A DNA stretch of 64,000 nt, taken from positions 1 to 64,000 of the forward strand of contig NZ_JAIQWX010000007.1 of NCBI RefSeq assembly GCF_020164475.1, in the 5' to 3' direction. Position 1 is the first letter of the stretch, and each line of letters starts with the position of its first letter. The stretch is from Pseudomonas sp. REP124 (GTDB lineage: Bacteria > Pseudomonadota > Gammaproteobacteria > Pseudomonadales > Pseudomonadaceae). The translations under genes and the position numbers were made by a program. Positions 30,764-39,379 of this stretch are shown in pieces. The notes below the pieces were generated by a model. The model did no database searches, had not been told where the DNA came from, and saw only the letters and a program-made list of their open reading frames with translations.

Positions 30764-31669
30764 TTGAAGATTTTCGTTACTGGCGTGACCGGCTACATCG
30801 GCGGCTCCGTGGCCAAGTACCTGGTCGATGCAGGCCATGAAGTCAGCGGTCTGGTGCGTAACCCGGAACAGCGCGGCGCGTTGCAGGCACTGGGTATCAC
30901 GCCTGTGCTGGGCACTCTGGATGATGCGTTCATTCTCAGCGAGCAGGCGCGTCTGGCCGATGTGGTGGTCAACGCCGCGAACTCGGACCACCTGGCCTCG
31001 GTGCAGACCTTTATCCGGGCCTTGAGTGGCAGTGGAAAGGTGCTGTTGCACACATCGGGTTCAAGCGTCGTCGGTGACGATGCCCGTGGCGCTTACGAGC
31101 GCGCCGACATCTTCACCGATGAGACTCCATTCACGCCGATGGACATCCGCAAGGATCGGGTCGAGATCAACCAGATCGTTCGGCGCGCCGGGGTCGAACA
31201 GGGGATTCGCAGTATCGTGTTCTGTCCGACCATGATTTATGGGGAGTCCCTGGGCCTGCCGTCGAAAAGCGATCAACTGCCCAAGCTGTTTGCCCAATCT
31301 CGCAAATACGGTGCTGGCGCCTATATGGGCGCCGGGGTACATCGCTGGTCCAACGTTCACATCGAGGATCTGGCGGAGCTCTATCGACTGGCCATCGAGA
31401 AAGCCCCGTCTGCATCGATTTTTTTCGCCGAGAACGGCGAAGCATCGTTCCTCGAAATCGCTACGTCCATCAGCAAGGCGCTGGGCTTCAAAGGCGACAT
31501 TCAAAGCTGGCCAGCGGATGAAGCCATCGCTGAACTGGGGGATTGGGCCCGATTCGCCATTGGCTCCAACAGTCGCGTGCGCGCGGTAAACGCCCGCGTT
31601 CTGCTGGGCTGGAAACCTCAGCGCGAATCGATTCTGCAATGGATCGAAACCAGCGACGTTCAGTGGTAA
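30764..31669 (+). CDS. NAD(P)-dependent epimerase/dehydratase-like (extended SDR)
   Basis: I set the start at a TTG 9 bases after GAGGA because it gives the canonical KIFVTGVTGYIGG cofactor motif at the very N-terminus (301 residues). A GTG start at 30689 would add 25 atypical residues. The extended-SDR fold is visible: GxxGxxG, then VVVNAANSDH and HTSGSSVVGDD. The usual YxxxK is not clear; the nearest is RKDRVEINQIV. Related proteins bind NADP(H) or act as nucleoside-diphosphate-sugar epimerases. Divergent from LysR. Confidence 0.82.
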   Translation: MKIFVTGVTGYIGGSVAKYLVDAGHEVSGLVRNPEQRGALQALGITPVLGTLDDAFILSEQARLADVVVNAANSDHLASVQTFIRALSGSGKVLLHTSGSSVVGDDARGAYERADIFTDETPFTPMDIRKDRVEINQIVRRAGVEQGIRSIVFCPTMIYGESLGLPSKSDQLPKLFAQSRKYGAGAYMGAGVHRWSNVHIEDLAELYRLAIEKAPSASIFFAENGEASFLEIATSISKALGFKGDIQSWPADEAIAELGDWARFAIGSNSRVRAVNARVLLGWKPQRESILQWIETSDVQW

Positions 31670-31696
31670 CACTCCCTTCCCCTGAAAACCGACCAT

Positions 31697-31745
31697 AAAA
31701 AAACGTGCGACGAGGACGTTCTTCAATGAACGCCCTCGCCGCACG
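31697..31745 (-). terminator. intrinsic terminator of the transketolase operon
   Basis: Read on the minus strand, an 18-base arm pair (cgtgcggcgagggcgttc and its near-complement) with a 6-base loop is followed by seven T residues. It lies 32 bp after the last gene of the long minus-strand operon. On the plus strand there is no T-run. Confidence 0.9.
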
Positions 31746-31776
31746 CCAGGCCAGGTAACCTGAAAAGAACCTTCTC

Positions 31777-32757
31777 TTAACCCAACACTTCCAGCGCCAC
31801 GCTTTCGATACCGGCGGCATCCAGACGGTAGTGTTTGTAGAGGTGGGTTGGGGGTGCGATCAGACTGTACTCGTCATAGATGCCATGACGCCGCACTTTG
31901 ACAGCAACACCCGATTCAGCGATGACTTCACAGACCGCCCCGCCCAGTCCGCCGATGATGTTGTGTTCCTCCACGGTAAGGATGGCCCGGCTGTTGCGCG
32001 CTGCCGTCAGTACCGCCTCACGGTCCAGCGGCTTGATGGTGGTCATGTCGATCACGCCCACTGAACGTCCGGCGGCATTCAAGGCACGGGCCGCTTCGAG
32101 TGCCGGGTGCACCGTGGAGCCGGTTGCGATGATGGTCAGTTCCTCCCCGGTCGAATGCACCGTGGCTTTACCGAAAACGAACTCAGGAACGGTTTCATAC
32201 ACCACCGGATCGCGGCCGCGCTGGATACGGAAGTAGATCGGTTGCGGATAGTTCGCCGAAGCGAGAATCGCAGCCTTCAGCTGATTGCCGTCGGCCGGAG
32301 CCACTACCGTAAGGTCGGCAATCGAACGCATGATCGCCAAGTCCTCGGTGGCATGGTGGGACGTGCCATAGAAGCCAAGGGAAATACCGGCGTGGTGCCC
32401 GATCAGCCGCACCGGCAACGCCGAATAGGCGACATCCATGCGAATCTGTTCGCAGCACAGCAAAGGCAGGAACGAGGCAAAGGTCGCCACGAAAGGCTTC
32501 ATGCCCACCGCCGCCATTCCGGCGGCCGCAGACACCATGTTCTGCTCGGAAATGCCGAATTGCACAAAACGCTCAGGATGCAACCCGGCGAATTTCGACA
32601 GGCCGTTGGAGTACTGCAGATCCGCGGTGCCGGCCACCACGGGCTCGCCCTGCTCGACCAGCTCGATCAAGGCATCCGACAAGGCATTCAGGCTGGGAAT
32701 CTGGCTGTTCAGTTCCCGGTACTGCCAGGAGTTTTTGGACAGAGGTGCGGTATTCAT
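31777..32757 (-). CDS. transketolase, C-terminal subunit (pyrimidine-binding/C domain)
   Basis: The 326-residue protein corresponds to the middle (Pyr) and C-terminal domains of transketolase. It shows the TPP-activating glutamate segment FGISEQNMVSAAAGMA, FATFASFLPLL (here VATFASF), HHAGISLG, and the C-terminal domain after LTIIATGSTVHPALEA. It needs the N-terminal subunit 3 bp upstream to form an active enzyme transferring a two-carbon ketol unit. It is the last gene of a seven-gene operon with a sugar-type importer and a monooxygenase. DXS-like activity is less likely, because the split pair matches the TktA1/TktA2-type layout. Confidence 0.9.
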   Translation of the reverse strand: MNTAPLSKNSWQYRELNSQIPSLNALSDALIELVEQGEPVVAGTADLQYSNGLSKFAGLHPERFVQFGISEQNMVSAAAGMAAVGMKPFVATFASFLPLLCCEQIRMDVAYSALPVRLIGHHAGISLGFYGTSHHATEDLAIMRSIADLTVVAPADGNQLKAAILASANYPQPIYFRIQRGRDPVVYETVPEFVFGKATVHSTGEELTIIATGSTVHPALEAARALNAAGRSVGVIDMTTIKPLDREAVLTAARNSRAILTVEEHNIIGGLGGAVCEVIAESGVAVKVRRHGIYDEYSLIAPPTHLYKHYRLDAAGIESVALEVLG

Positions 32758-32760
32758 GGC

Positions 32761-33651
32761 TTAGATCACCTTGCTTTTGATTTCGTCGATAGCGCGCTGC
32801 GCGTCTTCAGGGTCGAGATACCCCAAATGCCAGCCCGGCTCGGTTTCCATGTAGGACACGCCTTTGCCCTTGACGGTATTGGCGATGATGCACACCGGTT
32901 GCGTGCGCGTGGAGTCGGCCTTGAGGCGACGCAGCAGACGTGTGACGGCCGCCAGGTCGTGACCATCGACGACATGGGTTTCCCAACCGAAGGCGATCCA
33001 TTTGTCCGCCAACGGCTCGACGCCGATGACATCGTCGACGTTGCCGTCGAGTTGATAGCCATTGCGGTCGATGATCGCCACCAGGTTTCGGGTTTTATGG
33101 TGGGCCGCCGATAACGCTGCCTCCCAGACCTGACCTTCCTGCATCTCTCCGTCACCGAGCATGACGTAGGTGGTGAACGACTTGCCGAGCATCCGCCCGG
33201 CCAGCGCCATGCCCAACCCGCCGGACAATGCGTGGCCGATGGAGCCGGAGGAAAAGTCCACGCCTGGGACTTTGCGCATGTCCGGATGGTCGCCCAACGG
33301 GTTACCCAGGCGGGTGTAATTGTCGAGAATCTCTTTCTCGAAGAAGCCCCACTCCACCAGGACCGGGAACAACCCGACCGCCGCATGTCCCTTGCCCATC
33401 ATGAAGCGGTCGCGGTCGGGCCATTTCGGCTCGGCAAACCGCAGGTCCATCACGTCGTAATACAGCGCGGCGAACAGCTCGGCCGCCGAGAACACCGAGG
33501 TGTAGTGCCCGACCTTGGCGATCTCGATCAGCCGGATCGTTTCCAGGCGAATGAATTGTGCCTTTTCCCGCAAGCGGGCCAGCTCCTGGTCGGTCAGTTC
33601 GAAGTCGTGCTCAACACTTTCGCGCAGGTCCTGCCTTGTCAAATCGTTCAT
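32761..33651 (-). CDS. transketolase, N-terminal (TPP diphosphate-binding) subunit
   Basis: The 296-residue protein is the PP domain of transketolase: HYTSVFSAAELFAALYY, the substrate-contact GKGHAAVGLFPVL, GSIGHALSGGLGMALAGR, and the TPP/Mg motif GDGEMQEGQVWEAAL ending in IIDRNGYQLDG. Length fits split transketolases. It lies 83 bp after the monooxygenase and 3 bp before the partner subunit. In context it would cleave a phosphorylated ketose or keto compound produced by the adjacent FGGY kinase and oxidation steps. Confidence 0.9.
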   Translation of the reverse strand: MNDLTRQDLRESVEHDFELTDQELARLREKAQFIRLETIRLIEIAKVGHYTSVFSAAELFAALYYDVMDLRFAEPKWPDRDRFMMGKGHAAVGLFPVLVEWGFFEKEILDNYTRLGNPLGDHPDMRKVPGVDFSSGSIGHALSGGLGMALAGRMLGKSFTTYVMLGDGEMQEGQVWEAALSAAHHKTRNLVAIIDRNGYQLDGNVDDVIGVEPLADKWIAFGWETHVVDGHDLAAVTRLLRRLKADSTRTQPVCIIANTVKGKGVSYMETEPGWHLGYLDPEDAQRAIDEIKSKVI

Positions 33652-33734
33652 ATATCCTGTCCAGGCGCATTACCAAAGTTTCGGCCACATCCGGGATGCG
33701 GCCGCAAAAGCCCAGCGCAATCGCGATCAGGCGA

Positions 33735-34838
33735 TCACTGCGCTTTCAATCGAGGGGTCATGTAATCGTTGAGACGCGGCATCACCTGTTGCGCGGTCAG
33801 CTCCATCGAGCGTCGCCACAGGTCCTGGTCATCCCATTCATGGAAAGTGGTCATCAGGGTGCCGAACGGCCCGGTCTGCTCGCTGAACGCAACCAGCTGT
33901 TCGGTGACGGAGTTGACGTCGCCGTAAATCACCATTTCCTTGATGCAGTGATCCACCGTCACTTCCTCGTCCGTCATGTCGGGACGGGTCTTGAAGATTT
34001 TGGTGTAATGGTTGGTGGCCAGGTTATCGATCATGTAATCGAAATAGCGGCGCAACGTGCAGCTCTGCTGAGCCAGGTAATCCTCGGCCTGGGCCTGGGA
34101 GTCGGCGACGAATACCGAACGAGCCACGCGCCAGTTGTTGGCGTCAGCCTTGAGCCCGGCACTCTCGGCACCCTGGCAGTAAGCCTGCCAATGAGACGCG
34201 ACGGTCGCCGTCGGGTTGAAGTTGGCAGACATCAAGTCCCAGTCCATGGCGCCGGCGAGTTTCGCCGTTCCGGAAAACGGACTCATGGCAGTCGTCGCTA
34301 CCCGTGGAAAAGGCTTCTGGAAGGGCTTGGGCATATATCCGATTTCCAGCTCATGGTGCACCGAATCCTTGAGACTGACCTGACAATGCCCTGCCGAGAA
34401 ATCATAGGGCGCGTCCGAATTCCAGATCGCCCGGATCATCTCGTAGCAGTCGACCATCATCTGCCCGCGATCCTTGCCGTTACTGCCGTAGACCTCGAAG
34501 TCGGATGCCAGCCCACCCGGGCCGATGCCCATGATGAAACGCCCTTTGGACATATGGTCGAACATGGCCGCATCGGCGGCGATTCGCGCCGGAACATGGT
34601 GCGGGAGATTCAATACGCCGGTGCACAGTTTCATGCGTCGGGTCAGCGGAATCAGCGTGGACAGAAATTGCAGTGCGTTGGTGATCGGCTCGGTGCGCTG
34701 CGAGGTGTGTTCGCCGACCCAGAGTTCGTCGAAACCGACGCTGTCGGCATGCACGGCACAGGCAATATCCTGATCGTACATCTCGTGATAATCCCAGCCC
34801 TTGTGATGAAGGGGCTGCATGAACATAGCGAGTTTCAT
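33735..34838 (-). CDS. LLM-class (luciferase-like) flavin-dependent monooxygenase
   Basis: The 367-residue protein is a bacterial-luciferase-family (beta/alpha)8 enzyme: MKLAMFMQPLHHKG start, FDELWVGEHTSQRTEP, LTRRMKLCTGVLNLPHHVP, and RFIMGIGPGG. The MQPLHHKGWDY opening and EHTSQ resemble the limonene-monooxygenase-like/alkanal-type branch. Such enzymes use reduced FMN supplied by a separate reductase, and a matching flavin reductase starts this operon. A GGAGAACGAC site precedes the ATG. Located between an ABC transporter and transketolase genes, it presumably oxygenates the imported substrate. Its substrate is not inferable. Confidence 0.88.
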   Translation of the reverse strand: MKLAMFMQPLHHKGWDYHEMYDQDIACAVHADSVGFDELWVGEHTSQRTEPITNALQFLSTLIPLTRRMKLCTGVLNLPHHVPARIAADAAMFDHMSKGRFIMGIGPGGLASDFEVYGSNGKDRGQMMVDCYEMIRAIWNSDAPYDFSAGHCQVSLKDSVHHELEIGYMPKPFQKPFPRVATTAMSPFSGTAKLAGAMDWDLMSANFNPTATVASHWQAYCQGAESAGLKADANNWRVARSVFVADSQAQAEDYLAQQSCTLRRYFDYMIDNLATNHYTKIFKTRPDMTDEEVTVDHCIKEMVIYGDVNSVTEQLVAFSEQTGPFGTLMTTFHEWDDQDLWRRSMELTAQQVMPRLNDYMTPRLKAQ

Positions 34839-35003
34839 GTCGTTCTCCTGCTGTTTTCAGTGACTGGCGTGCTGCGAGATTTTCTGCACAACACACCGTT
34901 TTCATGTCGCGTACTCGTTTTGCAGGCGTGCCAATGCCGGCGCTGCAAGTCGCAACGTGCAAGGTATGGGTAGAGTTTCAAGAGCCGCTTGCGCGGCCCG
35001 TCA

Positions 35004-36503
35004 TCAAGCGGTGGCCAACGTCATGATGCTGTCGGGGGCAATCTGCGGCCGATGCAGGATGCCTTGGGAGCAGCCGCGCGCCATGACCATCACCCGATGG
35101 GACAGGCCGATGACTTCTTCCAGATCGGAGCTGACGACGATCACCGAAACACCGGTTTTGGAAAGATCGATGATCAACTCATAAATCGCCGCCCGTGCGC
35201 CCATGTCGATGCCGCGGGTGGGTTCATCCAGAATGATCACTTTCGGATTACGGGCGATCCATTTGGCGATGACCACTTTCTGCTGGTTGCCGCCGGACAG
35301 CTTGTCGAGCATCTGCCCTGCCGAGCCCTTGATCCCCAGCATCGCGATTCGCTCTCGGGCGAACGCTGCCATCCGCTGGTGGGCCACGACGCCATACGAA
35401 CTGAGGCTATCGAGGTTGCAGTAAGCTAGGTTCTCAGCGATGGTCTGATTCAGAATCACGCCTTCGGTCTTACGGTCCTCGGGGATCAACACGACCCCAG
35501 CATGGATCGCCGCCTGCACGTTGTTGGCCGGCAACGGACGATCATCCAGAAGCACTTCGCCCTGACTCACCGCACTCAACCCGGCTATCGCCTGAACCAG
35601 CTCGGTGCGACCTGCGCCGACGATGCCGGCAATACCAAAAATTTCCCCGGCCCTGACCGCGAACGACACATCGTGGAAGCGACCGGACTTGTCCGATAGC
35701 CGATCAACACGCAGTACCGTGGCGTCAAGGGGCTCGGGCAGTTCCGGGAACAACCGCTCGATCGGTCGACCGACCATTTGCGACACCAGCACGCTGACAT
35801 CGGTACGACCACTGTCATGACGCGCGATAAGGTGGCCATCGCGCATGACCACAACCTTGTCGGCGATCCGGGCAATCTCGTCCATTCGATGACTGATGTA
35901 GATGAATGAAACGCCCTCTTTCTTCAGCTCCTCAATCTGCTTGAACAGCAACTCGGTTTCGTCTTTACCCAAGGCGGCCGTAGGCTCGTCAAGGATCAGC
36001 AGGCGCGAGTTGAGTGTGAGCGCCCTGGCAATCTCCACGAGTTGCTGGGCAGCGATCTTCAACTGCCGAACCGGGGTTTGCGGGGAGATGTCCAGGCCAA
36101 GGCGGCGCAGTTGTTTCTCGGTTTCGCGGTGCATTGTCTGGCGGTCGATCATGCCTCGGGAAATCGGCAGATGACCGAGAAAAACGTTCTCCGCCACGCT
36201 CAAGTCGGGCAGCAAATGAATTTCCTGATGAATCATGTTGATGCCCTGGGCCATGGCGGCGCCCGGACCATTCGGCGCATAGGGCTCGCCGGCCAGAAAC
36301 ATTGATCCTTTGGAAGGCGCCAGCGCCCCGGCAACGATTGAGGAAAAGGTCGACTTGCCTGCACCGTTTTCCCCCAGCAATGCCACCACTTCTCCGTAGC
36401 CGATATCGAGACTGATGTCTTCCAGCACCCGAACCGAGTTGAATGACTTGCCGATGTTGCTGGCCCTGAACAACGGTGCCTGAGCGGATTTGTTCGCATT
36501 CAT
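35004..36503 (-). CDS. sugar ABC transporter ATPase (RbsA/XylG type, two ABC domains)
   Basis: The 499-residue cytoplasmic protein starts at MNANKSAQAP, with GGAGG 7-11 bases upstream; the longer frame to 36563 is unsupported. It has two ABC domains: the first with Walker A GENGAGKST (about 45) and SLDIGYGEVVALL, the second with the degenerate Walker A GIVGAGRTELVQ (about 285) and signature LSGGNQQKVVIAKW (about 400). That degeneration is normal for the RbsA family. It energises uptake of a pentose-like or polyol substrate together with the permease and binding protein that precede it. Confidence 0.93.
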   Translation of the reverse strand: MNANKSAQAPLFRASNIGKSFNSVRVLEDISLDIGYGEVVALLGENGAGKSTFSSIVAGALAPSKGSMFLAGEPYAPNGPGAAMAQGINMIHQEIHLLPDLSVAENVFLGHLPISRGMIDRQTMHRETEKQLRRLGLDISPQTPVRQLKIAAQQLVEIARALTLNSRLLILDEPTAALGKDETELLFKQIEELKKEGVSFIYISHRMDEIARIADKVVVMRDGHLIARHDSGRTDVSVLVSQMVGRPIERLFPELPEPLDATVLRVDRLSDKSGRFHDVSFAVRAGEIFGIAGIVGAGRTELVQAIAGLSAVSQGEVLLDDRPLPANNVQAAIHAGVVLIPEDRKTEGVILNQTIAENLAYCNLDSLSSYGVVAHQRMAAFARERIAMLGIKGSAGQMLDKLSGGNQQKVVIAKWIARNPKVIILDEPTRGIDMGARAAIYELIIDLSKTGVSVIVVSSDLEEVIGLSHRVMVMARGCSQGILHRPQIAPDSIMTLATA

Positions 36504-36525
36504 GACGTGACCTCCTTCACCGCAC

Positions 36526-37476
36526 TCAAGGATGCTGTTCAAGAAAGGTCGCCACGTTTTCACGCGTGGTGACGAAGGCTGGCAACAGCTGAGTCTTGTT
36601 CACGGTCTTGCCCTGCTGCAGGTCGACAGCCGTGCGCAAGGCCAGGCGCCCCATTTCCACGGCCTGCTGCGTGATGGTCATGTCCATCTTGCCGTCGCGA
36701 ATGGCTTCCAGAGCCGAAGGCAAACCGTCATAGCCAAAAACCCAGACCTTGTGATCGATATTGGCCACCTTGACGGCCTGCGCGGCTCCCAGCGCCGGTG
36801 CATCGGAACGGCCGATGAACACGTTGATTTTCGGGTTCTTCTGCAACATGTCCTGCGCCACTTTGAAGCCATTGTCCTGGAGCCAGTCGGTGGGCTTGCG
36901 GTCGATGATTTTCATGCCGGGGGCATCGGCCAGAACGGCATCCAGGCCTTTGGCTCTGGTGACTTCCGTCGAGTCACCAAGGGTGCCCTGAAGCAAACCA
37001 ATCTCGGCCTGACCACCCGTCAGCTTGATCATTTGCCGCGCCAACTCACCGGCCGCAGCCAGGTTATCGGTGGAGATGTAAGCGTCGCACTCGACGTTTT
37101 TCGGGAAGTTGTCGATGCAGATAACCGGTATGCCCTGCTGGCGCGCCAGCCGTACCGGCACCGCAGAAGCGGCGCTTCCGGTGGCGGTGTAGAGCAGCAC
37201 ATCGATGCCTTTGCTGAGCATGTCCTGAATCTGGCTGACTTGCCGCGCAGGGTCGGCCTGGGCGTCGGCAACCAGCACATTCTTGATGCCCAGGTTCTTG
37301 GCCTGCTCCATCACGCCATCGCGCACCATCAGGTAGAACACCCATTGCAGGCTCGGAATGGACATTCCGACGGTGATCTCATTCGCAGGCTTAACCTGTG
37401 CAAACACATTGGTGGACAACAGGCAGCCGAGCAGCGGCAGCCACAGGAAACGCGCTGAAACAGAAGGCAGGTTCAT
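36526..37476 (-). CDS. periplasmic sugar-binding protein (RbsB-like)
   Basis: The 316-residue protein starts at MNLPSVSARF (AAGGAT 8 bases upstream). A Sec signal peptide ends at VFAQ (about 26). The mature part is a type I periplasmic binding protein: ITVGMSIPSLQWVFYLMVRDGV, DVLLYTATGSAASAVPVRL, and IDNFPKNVECDAYISTDN. It shows the ribose/AI-2-like family 13 pattern. AATAACAA overlaps the region just upstream of its ribosome site (37487-37494), a candidate Hfq/Crc target. Ligand unknown. Confidence 0.92.
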   Translation of the reverse strand: MNLPSVSARFLWLPLLGCLLSTNVFAQVKPANEITVGMSIPSLQWVFYLMVRDGVMEQAKNLGIKNVLVADAQADPARQVSQIQDMLSKGIDVLLYTATGSAASAVPVRLARQQGIPVICIDNFPKNVECDAYISTDNLAAAGELARQMIKLTGGQAEIGLLQGTLGDSTEVTRAKGLDAVLADAPGMKIIDRKPTDWLQDNGFKVAQDMLQKNPKINVFIGRSDAPALGAAQAVKVANIDHKVWVFGYDGLPSALEAIRDGKMDMTITQQAVEMGRLALRTAVDLQQGKTVNKTQLLPAFVTTRENVATFLEQHP

Positions 37477-37486
37477 GTTTTTATCC

Positions 37487-37494
37487 TTGTTATT
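37487..37494 (-). promoter_or_regulatory. Hfq/Crc-type CA motif (AATAACAA) at the binding-protein ribosome site
   Basis: The AAYAAYAA pattern lies directly upstream of AAGGAT, 11 bases or more before the ATG. In Pseudomonas such motifs mark mRNAs repressed by Hfq with Crc. The motif is short and could occur by chance. Confidence 0.4.
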
Positions 37495-37534
37495 TTGGCA
37501 GGTAGACGACGACCGTTCGGGCGACAACCTGAGT

Positions 37535-38521
37535 TCAGTCAGTCTTGCGTTTGAGCAGGTCAAGCATCACGGCGAAAGCGATGACGGCGCCGATGACTAC
37601 TTGCTGGACGAAAGGAGAAATCCCGGCCAGATTCAGGCCATTGCGCAGCACGCCGATAATCAACACACCGATGATGGTGCCGACCACACTGCCCGCCCCG
37701 CCCTTGAGGCTGCCGCCGCCGATGACCACCGCGGCGATCACATCCAGCTCATAACCGACTCCGGCGCCGGCACCAGCTGTGTCCAGGCGCGACGTCATGA
37801 TGATGCCGCCCAGGGCTGCGCAGATTCCGCAGATGATGTACACGGCGCTGGTATAAACCTTGACCCGGATCCCGGCGAGTTTGGCTACCTTGCTGCTGCC
37901 GCCGATGGCGTACAGGCTGCGGCCGGAAACCGTGAATTTGAGGACGAACCAGAACAGCAGTGCCAGCACCGCGAAGCAGGTCACCGTCAGCGACAGCACG
38001 CCGCCATAACGAATGACCGAGAGGTTGCTGAACCACTCGGGGAAGCCACTGACCTGGGCGCCATCGGTGACCATGTAGGCAAGGCCGCGAGCGATCGACA
38101 TCATCGCCAGCGTCGCAATGAACGATGGCAACCCGGCCTTGACCACCAGCAACGCCGTGGTCGAACCGCAAGCCGCACCGACGGCGATGGCACCGAGCAT
38201 CGCCATCCACATTGGCAATCCGAGCACCTGTTCCAGCCAGCTCATGACCATGATTGCCACGGCCAGTACCGCGCCGACGGACAGATCGATACCACCGATG
38301 AGAATGACCAGGGTCATACCCAGCGCCATGATGCCCAACACCGTGACTTGGTCGAGCACATTAAGCAGATTGCTCAAAGTCAGGAAACTATCGGTAAAGA
38401 CGCTTAACACTGCACACAACAACAAAAGTCCGATCGTCGGTCCTGCGACATTGGATTCAAGTCCAACCCACTTCGGTATCGAGCCAATCCGGCTTGACTT
38501 GACCAGCACCTGATTATTCAT
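37535..38521 (-). CDS. sugar ABC transporter permease (RbsC-like)
   Basis: I use the ATG at MNNQVLVKSS (328 residues). A GTG 4 codons upstream is an alternative. It has about nine to ten transmembrane helices across residues 25-320. The motif MALGMTLVILIGGIDLSVGAV (quoted in part: LVILIGGIDLSVGA) and the ABC-2/BPD-type GGGSLKGGAGSVVGT loop (contact with the ATPase) identify the RbsC family. It forms a complex with the two-domain ATPase and the binding protein of the same operon. Confidence 0.93.
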   Translation of the reverse strand: MNNQVLVKSSRIGSIPKWVGLESNVAGPTIGLLLLCAVLSVFTDSFLTLSNLLNVLDQVTVLGIMALGMTLVILIGGIDLSVGAVLAVAIMVMSWLEQVLGLPMWMAMLGAIAVGAACGSTTALLVVKAGLPSFIATLAMMSIARGLAYMVTDGAQVSGFPEWFSNLSVIRYGGVLSLTVTCFAVLALLFWFVLKFTVSGRSLYAIGGSSKVAKLAGIRVKVYTSAVYIICGICAALGGIIMTSRLDTAGAGAGVGYELDVIAAVVIGGGSLKGGAGSVVGTIIGVLIIGVLRNGLNLAGISPFVQQVVIGAVIAFAVMLDLLKRKTD

Positions 38522-38533
38522 ACCCACATCCAC

Positions 38534-38541
38534 TTGTTATT
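38534..38541 (-). promoter_or_regulatory. Hfq/Crc-type CA motif (AATAACAA) before the permease start
   Basis: A second copy of the same octamer (AATAACAA) directly upstream of the permease translation start. Together with the copy before the binding protein gene it suggests catabolite repression of this importer. Confidence 0.4.
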
Positions 38542-38577
38542 TAATTGTTATAAGACCGAGCCAGCATGACTAACCGA

Positions 38578-39093
38578 TTAATGATTCAACGCGCGATAAC
38601 GCCCTCCCATGTACAACAATGGTTCTTCTACGGATTGAGTGATGACATCGATGACATTGCCAATAATCACGGTGTGTGTTCCGTGTTCAATCTCCTGAAC
38701 GACTTCACAGAAGATCGCCGCCTGTGCATCGGCCAGATAGCGAATTCCATGCATGCCGGTGCACCAGTCACCGTCGACAAAGCGTCTTTCGCGCAGGTCG
38801 GGCTGGCTGAAAATCTTGCAGATATCTTCATGCTGACTTTGCAGCATATTCACGCAGAACAGCCCGGAACGCTTGATGATCGGTGAAGCGCTCGCGGTAC
38901 GATTGATACAGATCAGAGCCGATGCTGGGGCCATCGACACCGACGAAAATGCGGTGGCGGCCAGACCGTGGGGCTGGCCATTTTCGTCAAGTGTGGTGAT
39001 GAGGGTGATGGAAGAGGCAAAACGCCCCATCGCCATTTTGAATTGGCCGGCCAGGTCGATCGAAGTGGCGGCCTCTTGATATTGAACGCGCAT
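38578..39093 (-). CDS. flavin reductase (DIM6/NTAB family), monooxygenase partner
   Basis: The 171-residue protein is a flavin-reductase-like split-barrel domain: FKMAMGRFASSITLITTLDENGQPHGLAATAFSSVSMAP (quoted in parts: GRFASSITLIT, HGLAATAFSSVSM), CINRTASASPII, FCVNML and GTHTVIIGNV. Such reductases use NAD(P)H to supply FMNH2 to a separate monooxygenase. The luciferase-like monooxygenase lies four genes downstream in the same operon. AGAGGG precedes the ATG. It is the first gene of the operon, divergent from the LysR gene. Confidence 0.9.
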   Translation of the reverse strand: MRVQYQEAATSIDLAGQFKMAMGRFASSITLITTLDENGQPHGLAATAFSSVSMAPASALICINRTASASPIIKRSGLFCVNMLQSQHEDICKIFSQPDLRERRFVDGDWCTGMHGIRYLADAQAAIFCEVVQEIEHGTHTVIIGNVIDVITQSVEEPLLYMGGRYRALNH

Positions 39094-39379
39094 GTTTAAA
39101 CCCTCTTTATGGGTGACTCACAAACTCTGGCATTCATTATTAACAATCCCCCCAACTTTTCTATTCACTTTTAAAAAATTGACTTTTCACTTTCCCCGTA
39201 AGGTGAACCCAACAACAAACTCATTTGAATCAGGTTCACAAATCGTCTGAAAGCCTTATCCAGAGCCAACTTTAAAGATTCTGCCGCTGGGCTTCGAAGA
39301 ATTAATTCATGGTATTAACTGAACAATCGACCGATACTTTCCGAACAATTAAAAGATCCGGATTGCGAGATAAATCATC
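39094..39379. promoter_or_regulatory. 286-bp divergent promoter region, flavin reductase operon / LysR
   Basis: AT-rich relative to its surroundings. A 7-bp inverted repeat, gtgaacc (39203-39209) and ggttcac (39233-39239), 23 bp apart, could be part of the LysR binding site. No other structure is evident. Confidence 0.4.

Noticed and set aside
31777-33651. 1-deoxyxylulose-5-phosphate synthase
   Set aside because: Subunit split, motif content (GDGEMQEGQVWEA, FGISEQNM) and neighbours fit a two-subunit transketolase better.
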